From: Laceyella sediminis
GTDB lineage: Bacteria; Bacillota; Bacilli; Thermoactinomycetales; Thermoactinomycetaceae
Assembly: GCF_003003125.1 (NCBI RefSeq)
Contig: NZ_PVTZ01000007.1
Coordinates: 62,001 to 126,000 of the forward strand
DNA length: 64,000 nt
Reading direction: 5' to 3'
Positions within the stretch are counted from its first letter, which is position 1; each line of letters begins with the position of its first letter. The translations under genes and the position numbers were made by a program. This document shows, one piece after another, positions 24,356 through 33,157 of the stretch. The notes under the pieces were generated by a model, which did not search any database, was not told the DNA's origin, and worked only from the letters and a program-made list of their open reading frames with translations.

Positions 24356-25642
24356 ATGCAAATCCATGTCGTGGCCAGGGGGCAAACACTGCCTGGCATC
24401 GCCGAAGCTTATTCCCTTTCGGCGGATGTGATCGAACAGGCCAATCGCTTGCCCAATCCGCAAGATCTGGTACCTGGGCAAGCGATGGTTATTCCCATTT
24501 CAGGGCAATATTATTGGGTACAGCGTGGGGACACCCTTTACAAGATCGGCAGGCGCTTCGGTGTACCCCCATTTAGGCTGGCTCAAATCAACCGTTTGTC
24601 CCCGCAAACCCCCTTGCGTATCGGTATGCGGCTTTACATCCCACCAGCAGCCAAACGGCCAGCCGAAATAAACGCTTATATTGAGCCTGACACCCAATTG
24701 AGCGAAGCACTCCGCCGGGAAACGGAACAAGTCTCTTCATACCTGACCTACCTTTCTGTCGCCAGTTACCGCGTTCGGCGGGATGGCTCGCTACAAGCCC
24801 CAGAAACAAACCAACTGCCCGCCATCGCCCGCCGCAACCGCGTCGCATTGGCGATGGTGATCAGCAACCAAGAAGAAGATCAATTCAGTGAGGAGATTGG
24901 GCACATCATCATGAACAACACCGAGGTGCAGGATCGGTTATTGGACAACATCATCGAAACAGCTAACAACGTAGGATACAGTGACATCCACTTCGACTTT
25001 GAATTTCTGCCTCCCCCAGATCGCGAGCCATACAACCGCTTTCTCGAAAAAGCAGTCAACCGCCTGCGCCCGCTGGGCTTTACGGTTTCGACGGCTCTCG
25101 CTCCCAAGACCAGCAGAGGCCAACGCGGGCAATGGTATGAAGCCCATGATTATCGCTTTCACGGCCGAGTTGCCGACTTTGTGGTACTGATGACCTACGA
25201 ATGGGGGTACAGTGGTGGCCCTCCCATGGCGGTTTCCCCCATCAACGAAGTGCGCAGGGTAGTTGATTACGCTCTAAGCGAAATGCCTGCAAACAAAATC
25301 TCTTTGGGTCAAAATCTATACGGTTATGATTGGACCTTGCCATACCGCCCAGGCAATCCGCCTGCCAGGGGCTTGAGTCCACAACAAGCCATCGCCATCG
25401 CCGCCAGGGAAAACGTAGAGATTCAGTATGACCCTGTCGCGCAAGCACCCCACTTCAATTATGTCGACGATGCTGGCAACCGGCATACCGTCTGGTTTGA
25501 AGACGCCCGCTCCATCCAGGCCAAAATCAATTTGGTCAAAGAGCTCGGGCTTCGTGGCATCAGCTATTGGCGGCTCGGTCTCGCCTTTCCCCAAAACTGG
25601 CTCTTGATCGGCGATCAGTTCCAAGTGGTCAAAAAGCGATAA
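24356..25642 (+). CDS. yaaH: Spore cortex-lytic N-acetylglucosaminidase, YaaH/SleL type
   Basis: 428 residues; start at 24356 with AAAGGAG 8 bases upstream. Two N-terminal LysM domains (about 2-48 and 50-97) bind peptidoglycan. A GH18 barrel follows (about 110-425). The catalytic DxxDxDxE region reads YSDIHFDFEF, the first Asp being conservatively placed and the acid Glu present. The C-terminal GISYWRLGLAFPQNW is the typical barrel end. It has no signal peptide, as usual for this spore-inner-coat enzyme, which degrades cortex fragments during germination. Sigma-E or sigma-G control is expected from the family but was not verified. Confidence 0.92.
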   Translation: MQIHVVARGQTLPGIAEAYSLSADVIEQANRLPNPQDLVPGQAMVIPISGQYYWVQRGDTLYKIGRRFGVPPFRLAQINRLSPQTPLRIGMRLYIPPAAKRPAEINAYIEPDTQLSEALRRETEQVSSYLTYLSVASYRVRRDGSLQAPETNQLPAIARRNRVALAMVISNQEEDQFSEEIGHIIMNNTEVQDRLLDNIIETANNVGYSDIHFDFEFLPPPDREPYNRFLEKAVNRLRPLGFTVSTALAPKTSRGQRGQWYEAHDYRFHGRVADFVVLMTYEWGYSGGPPMAVSPINEVRRVVDYALSEMPANKISLGQNLYGYDWTLPYRPGNPPARGLSPQQAIAIAARENVEIQYDPVAQAPHFNYVDDAGNRHTVWFEDARSIQAKINLVKELGLRGISYWRLGLAFPQNWLLIGDQFQVVKKR

Positions 25643-25807
25643 GCATGCCGCCTTCGCGCCCTAAACGCCATAAAGCCCTGACCTGCACTTATCCGAATAT
25701 TATTTCTTAATTCAATAGTATTTCTTCGTTATCTATAGCAGGAATGTCCTCCTTAACGCCGTATAGGATAATAGGTCGCTAAAGTAATCGGGAAAAAGGA
25801 GGAAGCC

Positions 25808-26125
25808 ATGAAACATAGAAGAGAATTCACTGTCAAAGGCTGGCTGTTTGACCATATCACATTGACATGGCGCGAAGGCGAGCTGTTCGCGGATCGGCCG
25901 GACATTTTGGAAGTGATCAAAAACCGGGTAAAGCAATTGGAAGACTTGCGTGCGTTCATCTTATGCCCGGAGACGCGCCGTTTCTATATGGAAAATTACC
26001 TCGCAGAGCCCTTGTCCGCTTACCTTGTGCTCAAACATATTCTTGACTCGGTTTACGAAGGCCCAGACAAAAACGAGTTGTTGCGCATGACGGGTTCTTC
26101 CTATTATGTCGCCTCACTCACTTGA
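25808..26125 (+). CDS. Hypothetical protein, 105 residues
   Basis: A clear ribosome site (AAAAGGAGG, 6 bases before ATG), a sensible length and a good terminator after it make this a real gene. The protein is soluble and charged, opening with EFTVKGWLFDHITLTWREGELFADRPDILEVIKNRV; the middle has a single Cys (FILCPETRRFYMEN) and the C-terminus is helical. No signal peptide, membrane segment or known motif. I do not recognise the family. It stands alone between yaaH and the tRNA genes. Confidence 0.75.
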   Translation: MKHRREFTVKGWLFDHITLTWREGELFADRPDILEVIKNRVKQLEDLRAFILCPETRRFYMENYLAEPLSAYLVLKHILDSVYEGPDKNELLRMTGSSYYVASLT

Positions 26126-26131
26126 CATCAT

Positions 26132-26165
26132 CAAAAACGCCTCGACAGTTTCGGGGCGTTTTTGC
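26132..26165. terminator. Bidirectional terminator between the hypothetical gene and the tRNA-Leu genes
   Basis: AAAAACGCCTCG pairs with CGGGGCGTTTTT around a 7-base loop, with T-rich tails in both directions. Confidence 0.8.
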
Positions 26166-26220
26166 CTTTTGATCCGCCAAAATGACAAAAGCCCTGACCT
26201 GCAACAGGTCAAGGCTTGGT

Positions 26221-26309
26221 TGGTGCTGAGGGTCGGACTCGAACCGACACGGTGGTCACCCACCGCAGGATTTTAAGTCCTGTGCGTCTGCCTATTCCGC
26301 CACCCCAGC
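26221..26309 (-). tRNA. tRNA-Leu (anticodon UAA)
   Basis: 89 bases including an encoded CCA. Acceptor stem GCTGGGG pairs with CCTCAGC and the discriminator is A. The anticodon loop reads ACTTAAAAT with anticodon TAA. A long variable arm (GCGGTGGGTGACCACCG) marks a class II leucine tRNA, and the T-arm is GGTTCGAGTCC. It has its own promoter at 26336-26364. Confidence 0.97.
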
Positions 26310-26335
26310 ATGATATCAGCAGGTGGATGAAATTC

Positions 26336-26364
26336 AATCTAACACGCGTTTGTGGCTAAGTCAA
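26336..26364 (-). promoter_or_regulatory. Promoter of tRNA-Leu(UAA)
   Basis: Minus strand TTGACT (26359-26364), 17 bp, TAGATT (26336-26341). Confidence 0.65.
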
Positions 26365-26383
26365 GAACGAATGGGATAACGGC

Positions 26384-26424
26384 TGTAAAAAAATAAAAAC
26401 CACATATCCCAATGAATATGTGGT
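26384..26424 (-). terminator. Terminator of tRNA-Leu(CAA)
   Basis: Minus strand CCACATAT, 8-base loop, ATATGTGG, then TTTTTATTTTTTT. It separates the two tRNA genes into independent transcripts. Confidence 0.85.
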
Positions 26425-26443
26425 GAGTTTTCGGTATGTAAGA

Positions 26444-26529
26444 TGGTGCCGAAGGTGGGACTCGAACCCACACTCCTTGCGGGAACACGATTTTGAGTCG
26501 TGCGCGTCTGCCAATTCCGCCACTTCGGC
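26444..26529 (-). tRNA. tRNA-Leu (anticodon CAA)
   Basis: 86 bases including an encoded CCA. Acceptor GCCGAAG pairs with CTTCGGC and the discriminator is A. The anticodon loop ACTCAAAAT has anticodon CAA (reads UUG). Long variable arm with TTCCCGCAAGGAG, T-arm GGTTCGAGTCC. Confidence 0.97.
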
Positions 26530-26549
26530 AACTCGTAACAACGAAATTA

Positions 26550-26578
26550 AATATAACACAGCTTTACTCGATTGACAA
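26550..26578 (-). promoter_or_regulatory. Promoter of tRNA-Leu(CAA)
   Basis: Minus strand TTGTCA (26573-26578), exactly 17 bp, TATATT (26550-26555), about 20 bases before the tRNA 5' end. Confidence 0.75.
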
Positions 26579-26599
26579 CCCTTTTTAAAAAAAATTTTT

Positions 26600-26845
26600 T
26601 TACATGTTGGGCTGGTCATCCTTTGTTGCTTGCCATACCGCTTTGGCCATCTTCTGCCGCGAAAGGGCCAATTCAAACAAAAGACTGTCTGTCGTTAAAA
26701 AAAGGTGTTTTGAGCCCCTTTCACCGCAGGTGGGACATTGGACGATGTCCGACTGACTTCCTTGCAACACACCAAAACCCTTGCCGCATTTGGGACACTC
26801 ACATCGGTCAAGCAGTCGGGCGAACCCCGGCAAATAATTATTCAT
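26600..26845 (-). CDS. Small zinc-ribbon protein
   Basis: 81 residues; start at 26845 with AGGAGG 7 bases upstream. Two CxxC knuckles (CECPKCGKGF and VQCPTCGERG) form a zinc ribbon in the first half, followed by a charged helix (LLFELALSRQKMAKAVWQATKDD). The family is not recognised. Comparable small zinc-ribbon proteins occur widely in Bacillales with unknown function. It lies upstream of the tRNA-Leu(CAA) promoter on the same strand and is not part of the tRNA transcript. Confidence 0.75.
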   Translation of the reverse strand: MNNYLPGFARLLDRCECPKCGKGFGVLQGSQSDIVQCPTCGERGSKHLFLTTDSLLFELALSRQKMAKAVWQATKDDQPNM

Positions 26846-27207
26846 TAGCTTGCCTCCTGAACAAATCATTCAAATCCGCCTCCGCAAAACATGGCGAATG
26901 TCGCTTTCTCCCCCTTCCATCCATGTTTAAAAAGGCATAAGAAAGATTCGCCCATCCGCTTCTAATCTCCTCTTCAAAAAAGAGGATCCGTCGTTTTAAA
27001 AAAAGGGTAGGATATAATATAATGAAATAGTTTATCTCTGACAAAATAGCAAAAGATGGCGGAAACCCGCCACTCACACACAACCACCATCCTCGGTGGC
27101 CCGGGGAATCGAGCCCCCGTCAAAAACGAATACACACATTAACTAAAATGAGCCGATGAAGCGTAGAATCCGTTTACCGCACTTCTCAGAAAGGGTGACC
27201 CCGATCG
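26846..27207. other. Intergenic stretch between the zinc-ribbon gene and yuiD
   Basis: About 360 bases without a supported gene. It holds a plus-strand TATAAT (about 27014-27019) without a convincing -35, a small GGCGG-AAA-CCGCC-type hairpin near 27058-27072 and a GC-rich hairpin around 27100-27119 that superficially resembles a tRNA T-arm on the minus strand but is not part of a tRNA. Confidence 0.6.
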
Positions 27208-27690
27208 ATGCTGGAACAACTGGCACACAATTTTCCTCTCTGGACATCACTTATCGCCATCACACTGGCCCAACTGCTGAAGGTTCCTTGGAATTACACC
27301 ATCACCCGCCAGTGGGACTGGAATTGGTCATATAGTTCGGGCGGCATGCCCAGCGGCCATACCTCCGCCGTCACTTCCTTGGCCACTTCCATCGGGTTGA
27401 CCTCAGGCTGGAACTCACCTGCATTCGCCATTGCCACGATCTTCGGCATCATTGTCATGTATGATGCGACTGGAGTGAGAAGACAAGCCGGCATGCACGC
27501 TCAAGTATTGAACCAACTGGTAGAAGACTTCTCGCTTTTGCTCCGCGAGATTCGCCATCTAAATGAAAAACCGTCCTCGGAAACCCGAATCAAATTGAAA
27601 GAGATTCTGGGCCACAAACCAATTGAAGTATTCACTGGCGCCTGGTTTGGCACGCTGGTTGCCATTTTGATGTATTTCATTTGGTATTAA
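27208..27690 (+). CDS. yuiD: Divergent PAP2 family membrane protein YuiD
   Basis: 160 residues with three or four hydrophobic helices. Conserved blocks of the DUF212/YuiD family are visible: SSGGMPSGHTSAV (phosphatase-like SGH), a YDATGVRRQAGMHAQVLN block and LGHKPIEVFTGAWFGTLVA. The H-x-R-bearing core resembles acid phosphatase/PAP2 enzymes, so a lipid-phosphate phosphatase role is possible but unproven. In Bacillus it lies in the same yui neighbourhood as here. The next gene starts 28 bases downstream. Confidence 0.88.
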   Translation: MLEQLAHNFPLWTSLIAITLAQLLKVPWNYTITRQWDWNWSYSSGGMPSGHTSAVTSLATSIGLTSGWNSPAFAIATIFGIIVMYDATGVRRQAGMHAQVLNQLVEDFSLLLREIRHLNEKPSSETRIKLKEILGHKPIEVFTGAWFGTLVAILMYFIWY

Positions 27691-27718
27691 CAGCCCAACT
27701 CAAGAGGAGGCATAGGGA

Positions 27719-28546
27719 ATGAAACGCATCATATCGATCTGTCCGAGTAACACCGAAATGCTTCACTTCTTGGGCTTGCGTGAAGAAGTATGCGGCCTAG
27801 ACGACTTTTCCGACTGGCCGCATACATGGCAGCATCTGCCCCGGGTGGGACCAGATCTGGACATAGACATTGACAAAGTCAAGGCGTTGCGTCCAGATTT
27901 GGTCATCGCCTCCCTCAGCGTACCGGGAATGGAGAAAAACATCACGCAACTTAAACAAGCAGAAATTCCCACCTTGGTTCTCAATCCCAAGACCCTAAAA
28001 GATATTGCAGAAGATTTCGTCTATCTTGGCGACGCCCTCGGCATCCCCTCGCAAGGGCGAGCTGCCAAACAACGCTTTTTGCAGGAGATATCCCTCATAC
28101 AAGCCGCCATTCCACGTCAAACAACCACACCGCGGCTCTATTTTGAGTGGTGGCCCAAACCCGTGTTCACTCCCGGCAGGAAAAGTTGGCTCACGGAACT
28201 TTGCCAACTCGTTGGCGCAACCAACATTTATGCCGATCACGACGCCGAAAGCGTGCAAACGGACTGGGGCGACGTGGCCGCACGGCAACCTGACTATGTG
28301 TTAGTCACATGGACGGGCGTTCCGCGAGAGCGAATCAAGACCACCTTCTTCACCTCCCGTCCCGCTTGGCAGGGAACCCCCCTGATCGAAAAGGGGAACA
28401 TACACATCCTGGAAGAAGGATGGTTTTGCCGGCCATCTCCGCGCCTATTGCTCGGCGTCAAACAAGTGGCGCACCTGCTTTATCCTGATCGCTTTCGCGC
28501 GCCTGAAGAAGGGGACCCGTATCAAGACACGCGGCTTCGCCCATGA
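27719..28546 (+). CDS. Cobalamin/siderophore-binding-type protein (BtuF/FepB fold), no signal peptide
   Basis: 275 residues of the periplasmic-binding-protein-2 type (PF01497). It shows the family opening RIISICPSNTEMLHFLGL and blocks DDFSDWPHT, VKALRPDLVIAS, LVLNPKTLKDIAEDFVYLGDALG, ARQPDYVLVTW and RPSPRLLLGVKQVAHLL. The family binds vitamin B12 or iron chelates for ABC import. Here there is neither signal peptide nor lipobox, and the start is fixed by AGAGGAGG just upstream, so the protein is probably cytoplasmic. No permease or ATPase partner is adjacent. Its real ligand and role are unclear. Confidence 0.85.
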   Translation: MKRIISICPSNTEMLHFLGLREEVCGLDDFSDWPHTWQHLPRVGPDLDIDIDKVKALRPDLVIASLSVPGMEKNITQLKQAEIPTLVLNPKTLKDIAEDFVYLGDALGIPSQGRAAKQRFLQEISLIQAAIPRQTTTPRLYFEWWPKPVFTPGRKSWLTELCQLVGATNIYADHDAESVQTDWGDVAARQPDYVLVTWTGVPRERIKTTFFTSRPAWQGTPLIEKGNIHILEEGWFCRPSPRLLLGVKQVAHLLYPDRFRAPEEGDPYQDTRLRP

Positions 28547-28605
28547 GCGACTGAAGCGCAAAAAAAATCCGAAACCTTGGGTTCCGGATCACTTCGTGCA
28601 CCAGA

Positions 28606-28887
28606 TCAAAACATGCGATACCCTTTTTGGCGCAACGTCTTGATCGTCCATATGCCACCGATCGCGCCCGCCAAACCCGAGAAAAAGAGAACCGCGTTGA
28701 CCGCTGTAAATATTTGGTTGACATCTTTACCCACATAAAAGGCGACTCCGAAAAAGATGATCAGTGGAAGCCATGTGGTCTTTAAGATCATGTTTAAAAT
28801 AAATCCGATTCCAAAAAACAGCACAAAGAGCAGCGGAATGGAAATAATTAACTGGGCGAGATACAAGTTAACCGCCTCCGTCATCAT
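28606..28887 (-). CDS. yuiB: YuiB family membrane protein
   Basis: 93 residues with three hydrophobic segments: LYLAQLIISIPLLFVLFFGIGFILNMILKTTW, PLIIFFGVAFYV and a C-terminal FFSGLAGAIGGIWTIKTLRQKGYRMF. The GIGFILNMxLxTTW block is characteristic of YuiB. Function unknown; in Bacillus it sits next to yuiA and the yumB-type NADH dehydrogenase gene, as here. A cytoplasmic-membrane location is expected. The gene diverges from hemQ. Confidence 0.85.
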   Translation of the reverse strand: MMTEAVNLYLAQLIISIPLLFVLFFGIGFILNMILKTTWLPLIIFFGVAFYVGKDVNQIFTAVNAVLFFSGLAGAIGGIWTIKTLRQKGYRMF

Positions 28888-29031
28888 TAAAAATCCTCAC
28901 TCATTGTACTGAAAATAACCCATTTGGTCAATGCGACCGGAAAATGATGGCGATTTGTTGAAGCCGTTTGCTTCTTTCTCTCTTCTTTCGCTACAATAGG
29001 GGTTGGATAAAGCAAAAGGAGGACTTTCATT

Positions 29032-29796
29032 ATGCGTCCACAAGGCAGACCTTCCTTCTCAGGAAGACCAGGGGCACAAACCGGTGAAGAAGCGCCGAAA
29101 CGCCCAAATCTCCCAACCCAATTTGTCAACTTTACATTCTTCAAAGTAGATCCAGCATGGCGCCGCCTCAGCGACGCAGAACAACAAAAAGGCAAAGAAG
29201 AGTTTGCCGCGGTTGTGAAAGAGTTCCAAAACAAACCAGGCATGTTTGTTCTGTCCTATTCGTTGGTGGGAATTCGAGCTGATGCCGAATTCATGCTCTG
29301 GCGGATCGCCAACGAATTGGAAACGTTCCAAGAAATGACCAGCCAACTTATGCGAACCGGCTTGGGCAAATACCTAACCATCACATATTCTTATCTCTCC
29401 ATGACGAAGCGTAGCGTCTACGTAGACAAAATGGACCCTGAACATCAAAATCCCCGCACCCACATCATTCCGGGTCGAAGCAAATATCTGTTCATCTATC
29501 CTTTTGTCAAAACGCGCGACTGGTACCAGCTCTCCTTCCCTGCACGTCAAGGGATGATGGACGAGCATATCCAAGTAGGAAGCAAATATCCATCCGTCAA
29601 GTTGAACACCACTTACAGCTTCGGTATTGACGACCAAGAGTTTGTGGTCGCGTTTGAAGCGGATGACGCCAAAGACTTCTTAAACCTCGTGCAAGAATTG
29701 CGCGAAACCGAAGCAAGCCGTTACACATTGCGTGACGTACCCATGTTCACCTGTATTAACCACGCAGACATCATCGATGCGCTAAACACACTATAA
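29032..29796 (+). CDS. hemQ: Coproheme decarboxylase HemQ (chlorite-dismutase family)
   Basis: 254 residues. It converts Fe-coproporphyrin III to heme b in the coproporphyrin-dependent pathway of Gram-positives. Visible are an extra Pro/Gly-rich N-terminus (about 1-28), the ferredoxin-like halves with FVNFTFFKVDPAWRRL and GIRADAEFMLW, the catalytic-tyrosine loop YSYLSMTKRSVY, and RQGMMDEHIQVGSKYPSVKLNTTYSFGIDDQEFVVAFE with the proximal heme His. AAAAGGAGG precedes the ATG. No other heme gene is adjacent. Confidence 0.95.
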   Translation: MRPQGRPSFSGRPGAQTGEEAPKRPNLPTQFVNFTFFKVDPAWRRLSDAEQQKGKEEFAAVVKEFQNKPGMFVLSYSLVGIRADAEFMLWRIANELETFQEMTSQLMRTGLGKYLTITYSYLSMTKRSVYVDKMDPEHQNPRTHIIPGRSKYLFIYPFVKTRDWYQLSFPARQGMMDEHIQVGSKYPSVKLNTTYSFGIDDQEFVVAFEADDAKDFLNLVQELRETEASRYTLRDVPMFTCINHADIIDALNTL

Positions 29797-29866
29797 AGCA
29801 AAAAGTCCCGGGCTACGGGACTGGACATAATTTATATAACATTGGGAAATTTCTGTATATTATATG

Positions 29867-29998
29867 TTAACGCGATTTTTTATTACCGCTCCCTTTGCAG
29901 GCATAACACGTCTCCGAACCACCTAGGAGCAAGGTGACATAACCGTTTCCCTCACAGTATTTGCAAGTGTCTTTCCTGCCTTTATTCGATCTCAGCAT
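29867..29998 (-). CDS. yuiA: YuiA family zinc-finger micro-protein, 43 residues
   Basis: A 43-codon gene with AAGGGGG 8 bases before the ATG. The translation has two DnaJ-type zinc knuckles: DTCKYCEGNGYVTLLLGG and ETCYACKGSG, with CxxCxGxG spacing (Cys 12, 15, 31, 34). This matches the small YuiA family of Bacillus in size, motif and neighbourhood (beside yuiB and yumB). The function is unknown; it probably binds one zinc ion. It is a separate short gene between hemQ and the NADH dehydrogenase gene. Confidence 0.85.
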   Translation of the reverse strand: MLRSNKGRKDTCKYCEGNGYVTLLLGGSETCYACKGSGNKKSR

Positions 29999-30167
29999 GA
30001 TCCATCCCCCTTTTTTTACTCTATTTTCCGAATATTATATATGATAATAATAAATAAATAAACACGCAAATGAATTGGTAACCTCTTAAAAACATGGATG
30101 TAAGCGATAACAACAAGTAGTTTCTCATTTTTTCAAATAAATACATCAACAAACAAAAAAGAAACCG

Positions 30168-30193
30168 ACCCTTTCAGTTGAAGGGCCGGTGAC
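30168..30193 (-). terminator. Terminator of the NADH dehydrogenase gene
   Basis: Minus-strand stem ACCGGCCCTTC/GAAAGGGTCGGT followed by TTTCTTTTTTG, 4 bases after the stop codon region. Confidence 0.8.
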
Positions 30194-30196
30194 TGA

Positions 30197-31387
30197 TTAC
30201 AGCTTTCCTTTGCGCAATACCAATGACAAACCACCCAAAAGATAAAACCAACGCAAATCGATCAGCTTTTTCATGAATGCTGCTGATCCACCCATCAATT
30301 TCTTGTTGCCAACCACACCGATCGCTTCTTTGCGGCCAAGAGAGGCAACGGTACCTTTTGGCATATATTTGAACGGCTTCATTTCTCCGCCGCGCAACTT
30401 CACAGCCAAGTTTTTGCCCAAGTATTGTCCTTGTTGGGTAGAGATTTGCGCCGTCGGTGGGTATGGGCGCTCATCTTCATTGAACACCAAAGAGCTGTCC
30501 CCAATAATGAAGACATTGTCATAACCAGGCGCGCGCAGGTTTTCGTCTACCTTGACGCGGCCGCGCATGGTCTCGATACCCGATTCCTCAACCAATTTGT
30601 TACCGCGCACACCTCCGGTCCATACCACGGTGGCCGCTTTGATCTCTTGTCCACCCTTCAAAATGACACCCTCTTCGGTGCATTCTTCGATAGGGGTGCT
30701 GATCAAGAATTCGACGCCTTTGCTTTCTAAGTATTTCACTGCATATTCAACCAGCTCTTTGTCGAATCCAGGCAACACGGTCGGCGCAGCTTCCACGTTG
30801 ACAATACGAACTTTCTCCAACGGAATGTCGTATTCACGGCACAGTTCAGGCATCCGGTCAACCAATTCTCCTACATACTCGATCCCTGTGAAGCCAGCGC
30901 CACCCACCACGATGGTGATCAGCTCTTCCTTCTTCTCGAGCGCATACCGCGCAAACATGTATTCCATATGCTCGCGGATCGCGCGCACGCTGGCAATGTT
31001 GCGGATGAAGAATGCGTTCTCCATCAGACCTTTGATACCAAAAGTCTCTGGTGCGCTACCCAAGCCCACGACCAAATAATCGTATTTGAGCGGCTCGTTG
31101 CTTTCCAATTGGACTTCCTTCTCTTCCAACTTGATCGCCGTCACGCGGTCTTGAATGAAGTTAATCCGTTTCGTATTGATCACGGATGGAATCGAAAGAC
31201 GCGCATGGTCATGATGGGAAGTACCGGCTGCCGGCTTATGAAGCTCCGTCGTCACATAATGGTAAGAGTTTTGGTTCACCAACGTGATCTCTGCTTCGTT
31301 GCTTTTCAATTCTTTCGCCAAGCCTTTTGCTGTCATGAGACCGCCATAGCCTGCACCCAGAATAACAATTTTAGGTACACTCATCAT
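30197..31387 (-). CDS. yumB: Type II NADH dehydrogenase (YumB-like)
   Basis: 396 residues. A single-subunit flavoprotein that passes electrons from NADH to menaquinone at the inner membrane face without pumping protons. Two dinucleotide folds are visible: FAD site [16 protein letters not shown] (about 8-23) and NADH site [16 protein letters not shown] (about 160-175), plus the second FAD motif [11 protein letters not shown]. The C-terminal amphipathic region ([26 protein letters not shown]) anchors it to the membrane. The start could be either of two adjacent ATG codons (31387 or 31384). It diverges from the ferredoxin-NADP reductase gene. Confidence 0.93.
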   Translation of the reverse strand: MMSVPKIVILGAGYGGLMTAKGLAKELKSNEAEITLVNQNSYHYVTTELHKPAAGTSHHDHARLSIPSVINTKRINFIQDRVTAIKLEEKEVQLESNEPLKYDYLVVGLGSAPETFGIKGLMENAFFIRNIASVRAIREHMEYMFARYALEKKEELITIVVGGAGFTGIEYVGELVDRMPELCREYDIPLEKVRIVNVEAAPTVLPGFDKELVEYAVKYLESKGVEFLISTPIEECTEEGVILKGGQEIKAATVVWTGGVRGNKLVEESGIETMRGRVKVDENLRAPGYDNVFIIGDSSLVFNEDERPYPPTAQISTQQGQYLGKNLAVKLRGGEMKPFKYMPKGTVASLGRKEAIGVVGNKKLMGGSAAFMKKLIDLRWFYLLGGLSLVLRKGKL

Positions 31388-31673
31388 TGATCACATCCAT
31401 CTACTTGTTATGATTAATTCCTCACAAACTGGGGAAGTCTTACCTTATCGTCCTTATTGAATCATGCCATTGTTTATGATATGATTTTCACGTTCTTTTG
31501 GCAAGAGCTTTTTGTTTTCATTCTGTCACACAACCCTCACCATTATCCTCTGTGTATCTGGCTTGGTAATTTTTTATCAATTCGTATAGTCCCCTTCTTT
31601 TGGTTTAAGGTATTATATATAGAAACGCATAGAGATTTAATTGCCATATTAAGAATATTGCGGAGGTGTTCAC

Positions 31674-32675
31674 ATGACACAACCACACATGGATGCGCAG
31701 GTGACTGATATCGCTATTATCGGAGCCGGTCCCGCGGGTTTGTTTGCGGCCTTTTACGCCGGAATGCGCCACGCTTCGGTCAAAGTGATTGAGAGCATGC
31801 CCCAAGTGGGCGGCCAGCTCTCCGCACTGTATCCCGAAAAATACATTTATGACGTAGCAGGCTTTCCCCGCGTGATGGCCCAAGAATTGGTCAACAATCT
31901 GGTTGAGCAGGCCAAACACTTCAATCCTATTTATTGCTTAGATGAGAAAGTGTTGGAAGTAAATAAAAAAGAGGAACGCTTGTTTGAGATTGTCACGCAC
32001 AAACAAATTCACCGCGCCAAGTCTGTGATCATCACCGCGGGTTGCGGCGCTTTTGAGCCCCGCAAACTAGGGTTAGCCGGGTCCGAACGATTTGAAAACG
32101 CTAACCTCTTCTATTTTGTCAAAGACAAGCAGCAATTCGCCGGTAAAAACGTCTTGATTGCAGGGGGCGGTGATTCCGCAGTAGACTGGGCCCTCATGCT
32201 GGAACCAATCGCCAACAGCGTCACCGTGGTGCATCGTCGCGACAAATTCCGTGCCCACGAGCACAGTGTGGAACAGATGAGAAACTCCAGCATCCGCGTC
32301 ATCACCCCGCGTGAAATCGAAGCCCTGCACGGGGATGACCGCATTGAGCGAGTCACCCTGATTGACAAAAAGAACGGGGTGACCGAAACATTGGAGACGG
32401 ATGCGTTAATCGTAAGCTACGGATTTGTCTCTTCCCTGGGGCCGATTGCGCAGTGGGGCTTGGAAATCGAAAACGGTGCTATCAAAGTCAACTCCCGCAT
32501 GGAGACCAACATCCCGGGCATCTATGCCGCCGGTGACATCGCCACCTATCCTGGCAAAGTGAAATTGATTGCCGTGGGCTTTGGTGAAGCGCCCACCGCC
32601 GTAAACAACGCCAAACAATACTTAGACCCCGAAGCAAGACTACAACCCGGCCATAGCTCCAACTTGAAATTATAA
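31674..32675 (+). CDS. yumC: Ferredoxin-NADP+ reductase, thioredoxin-reductase-like (YumC)
   Basis: 333 residues. A TrxR-like FNR that exchanges electrons between NADPH and ferredoxin/flavodoxin. It has the FAD motif [47 protein letters not shown], the NADPH motif [25 protein letters not shown] and the closing [26 protein letters not shown]. The TrxR CxxC redox pair is absent, as expected for this FNR class. CGGAGGTG precedes the ATG and a terminator follows. Confidence 0.95.
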   Translation: MTQPHMDAQVTDIAIIGAGPAGLFAAFYAGMRHASVKVIESMPQVGGQLSALYPEKYIYDVAGFPRVMAQELVNNLVEQAKHFNPIYCLDEKVLEVNKKEERLFEIVTHKQIHRAKSVIITAGCGAFEPRKLGLAGSERFENANLFYFVKDKQQFAGKNVLIAGGGDSAVDWALMLEPIANSVTVVHRRDKFRAHEHSVEQMRNSSIRVITPREIEALHGDDRIERVTLIDKKNGVTETLETDALIVSYGFVSSLGPIAQWGLEIENGAIKVNSRMETNIPGIYAAGDIATYPGKVKLIAVGFGEAPTAVNNAKQYLDPEARLQPGHSSNLKL

Positions 32676-32681
32676 CAAAAC

Positions 32682-32708
32682 TCCCGCGCGCCAGCGGGAG
32701 TTTTGCGC
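32682..32708 (+). terminator. Terminator of the FNR gene
   Basis: ACTCCCGC/GCGGGAGT stem with a 6-base loop followed by TTTTG. Confidence 0.8.
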
Positions 32709-32893
32709 TTTATCACTGTCAAGAACAGACTTTTGTGCGTAATGTTCCGTGGTCGCTGATGCGGGATACGGGGAAGTGCATCCGCATCCATATTCTTTCC
32801 GAAAACACTTATTTGAGCCCGTCTCGCCCGTTTGGCCACAAGTTGCATGTTTTTCCCACCTAGAGGCAAATTAAATGGCAAAGGAGGATGACC

Positions 32894-33157
32894 ATGCATC
32901 CCAAGTCGACATTGTCTTGTCCCGTTTGCAACGGATTCAGCCCTTTTGCCGCCTCATGCCCCACCTGTGGGCAACCACTAGTGGACAACGGCCGATACAT
33001 GGATCTATTTGGGGATTACAGCCCATATCGTCCCATCGACGACGCCAAACTGACTGATGGGCTCATCGATGCCCGCACCCATCAGTGCCCACACTATACC
33101 ACTTGCCGACATTGCGGTTATGAAGGAGTCCAACTCATTCAAGAACAGAAGTACTAG
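32894..33157 (+). CDS. Small double zinc-knuckle protein
   Basis: 87 residues; start at 32894 with AAAGGAGG 7 bases upstream (an ATG at 32888 is too close). The N-terminal zinc ribbon has Cys 9/12/22/25 (SCPVCNGF, SCPTCGQP), and the C-terminal part another Cys/His group (HQCPHYTTCRHCGYEG). The central stretch is acidic with PYRPIDDAKLTDG. Family and function not recognised. Its TAG stop codon coincides with the CTAG end of the MITE-like element that begins at 33154, so the last residues may have been altered by that insertion. Confidence 0.75.
   Translation: MHPKSTLSCPVCNGFSPFAASCPTCGQPLVDNGRYMDLFGDYSPYRPIDDAKLTDGLIDARTHQCPHYTTCRHCGYEGVQLIQEQKY

Noticed and set aside
27085-27125. Minus-strand sequence resembling a tRNA or tmRNA T-arm (GGGGGCTCGATTCCCC)
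   Set aside because: The stem pairing is imperfect, the loop lacks the T54 base, and no acceptor stem, anticodon arm or tmRNA body exists around it.
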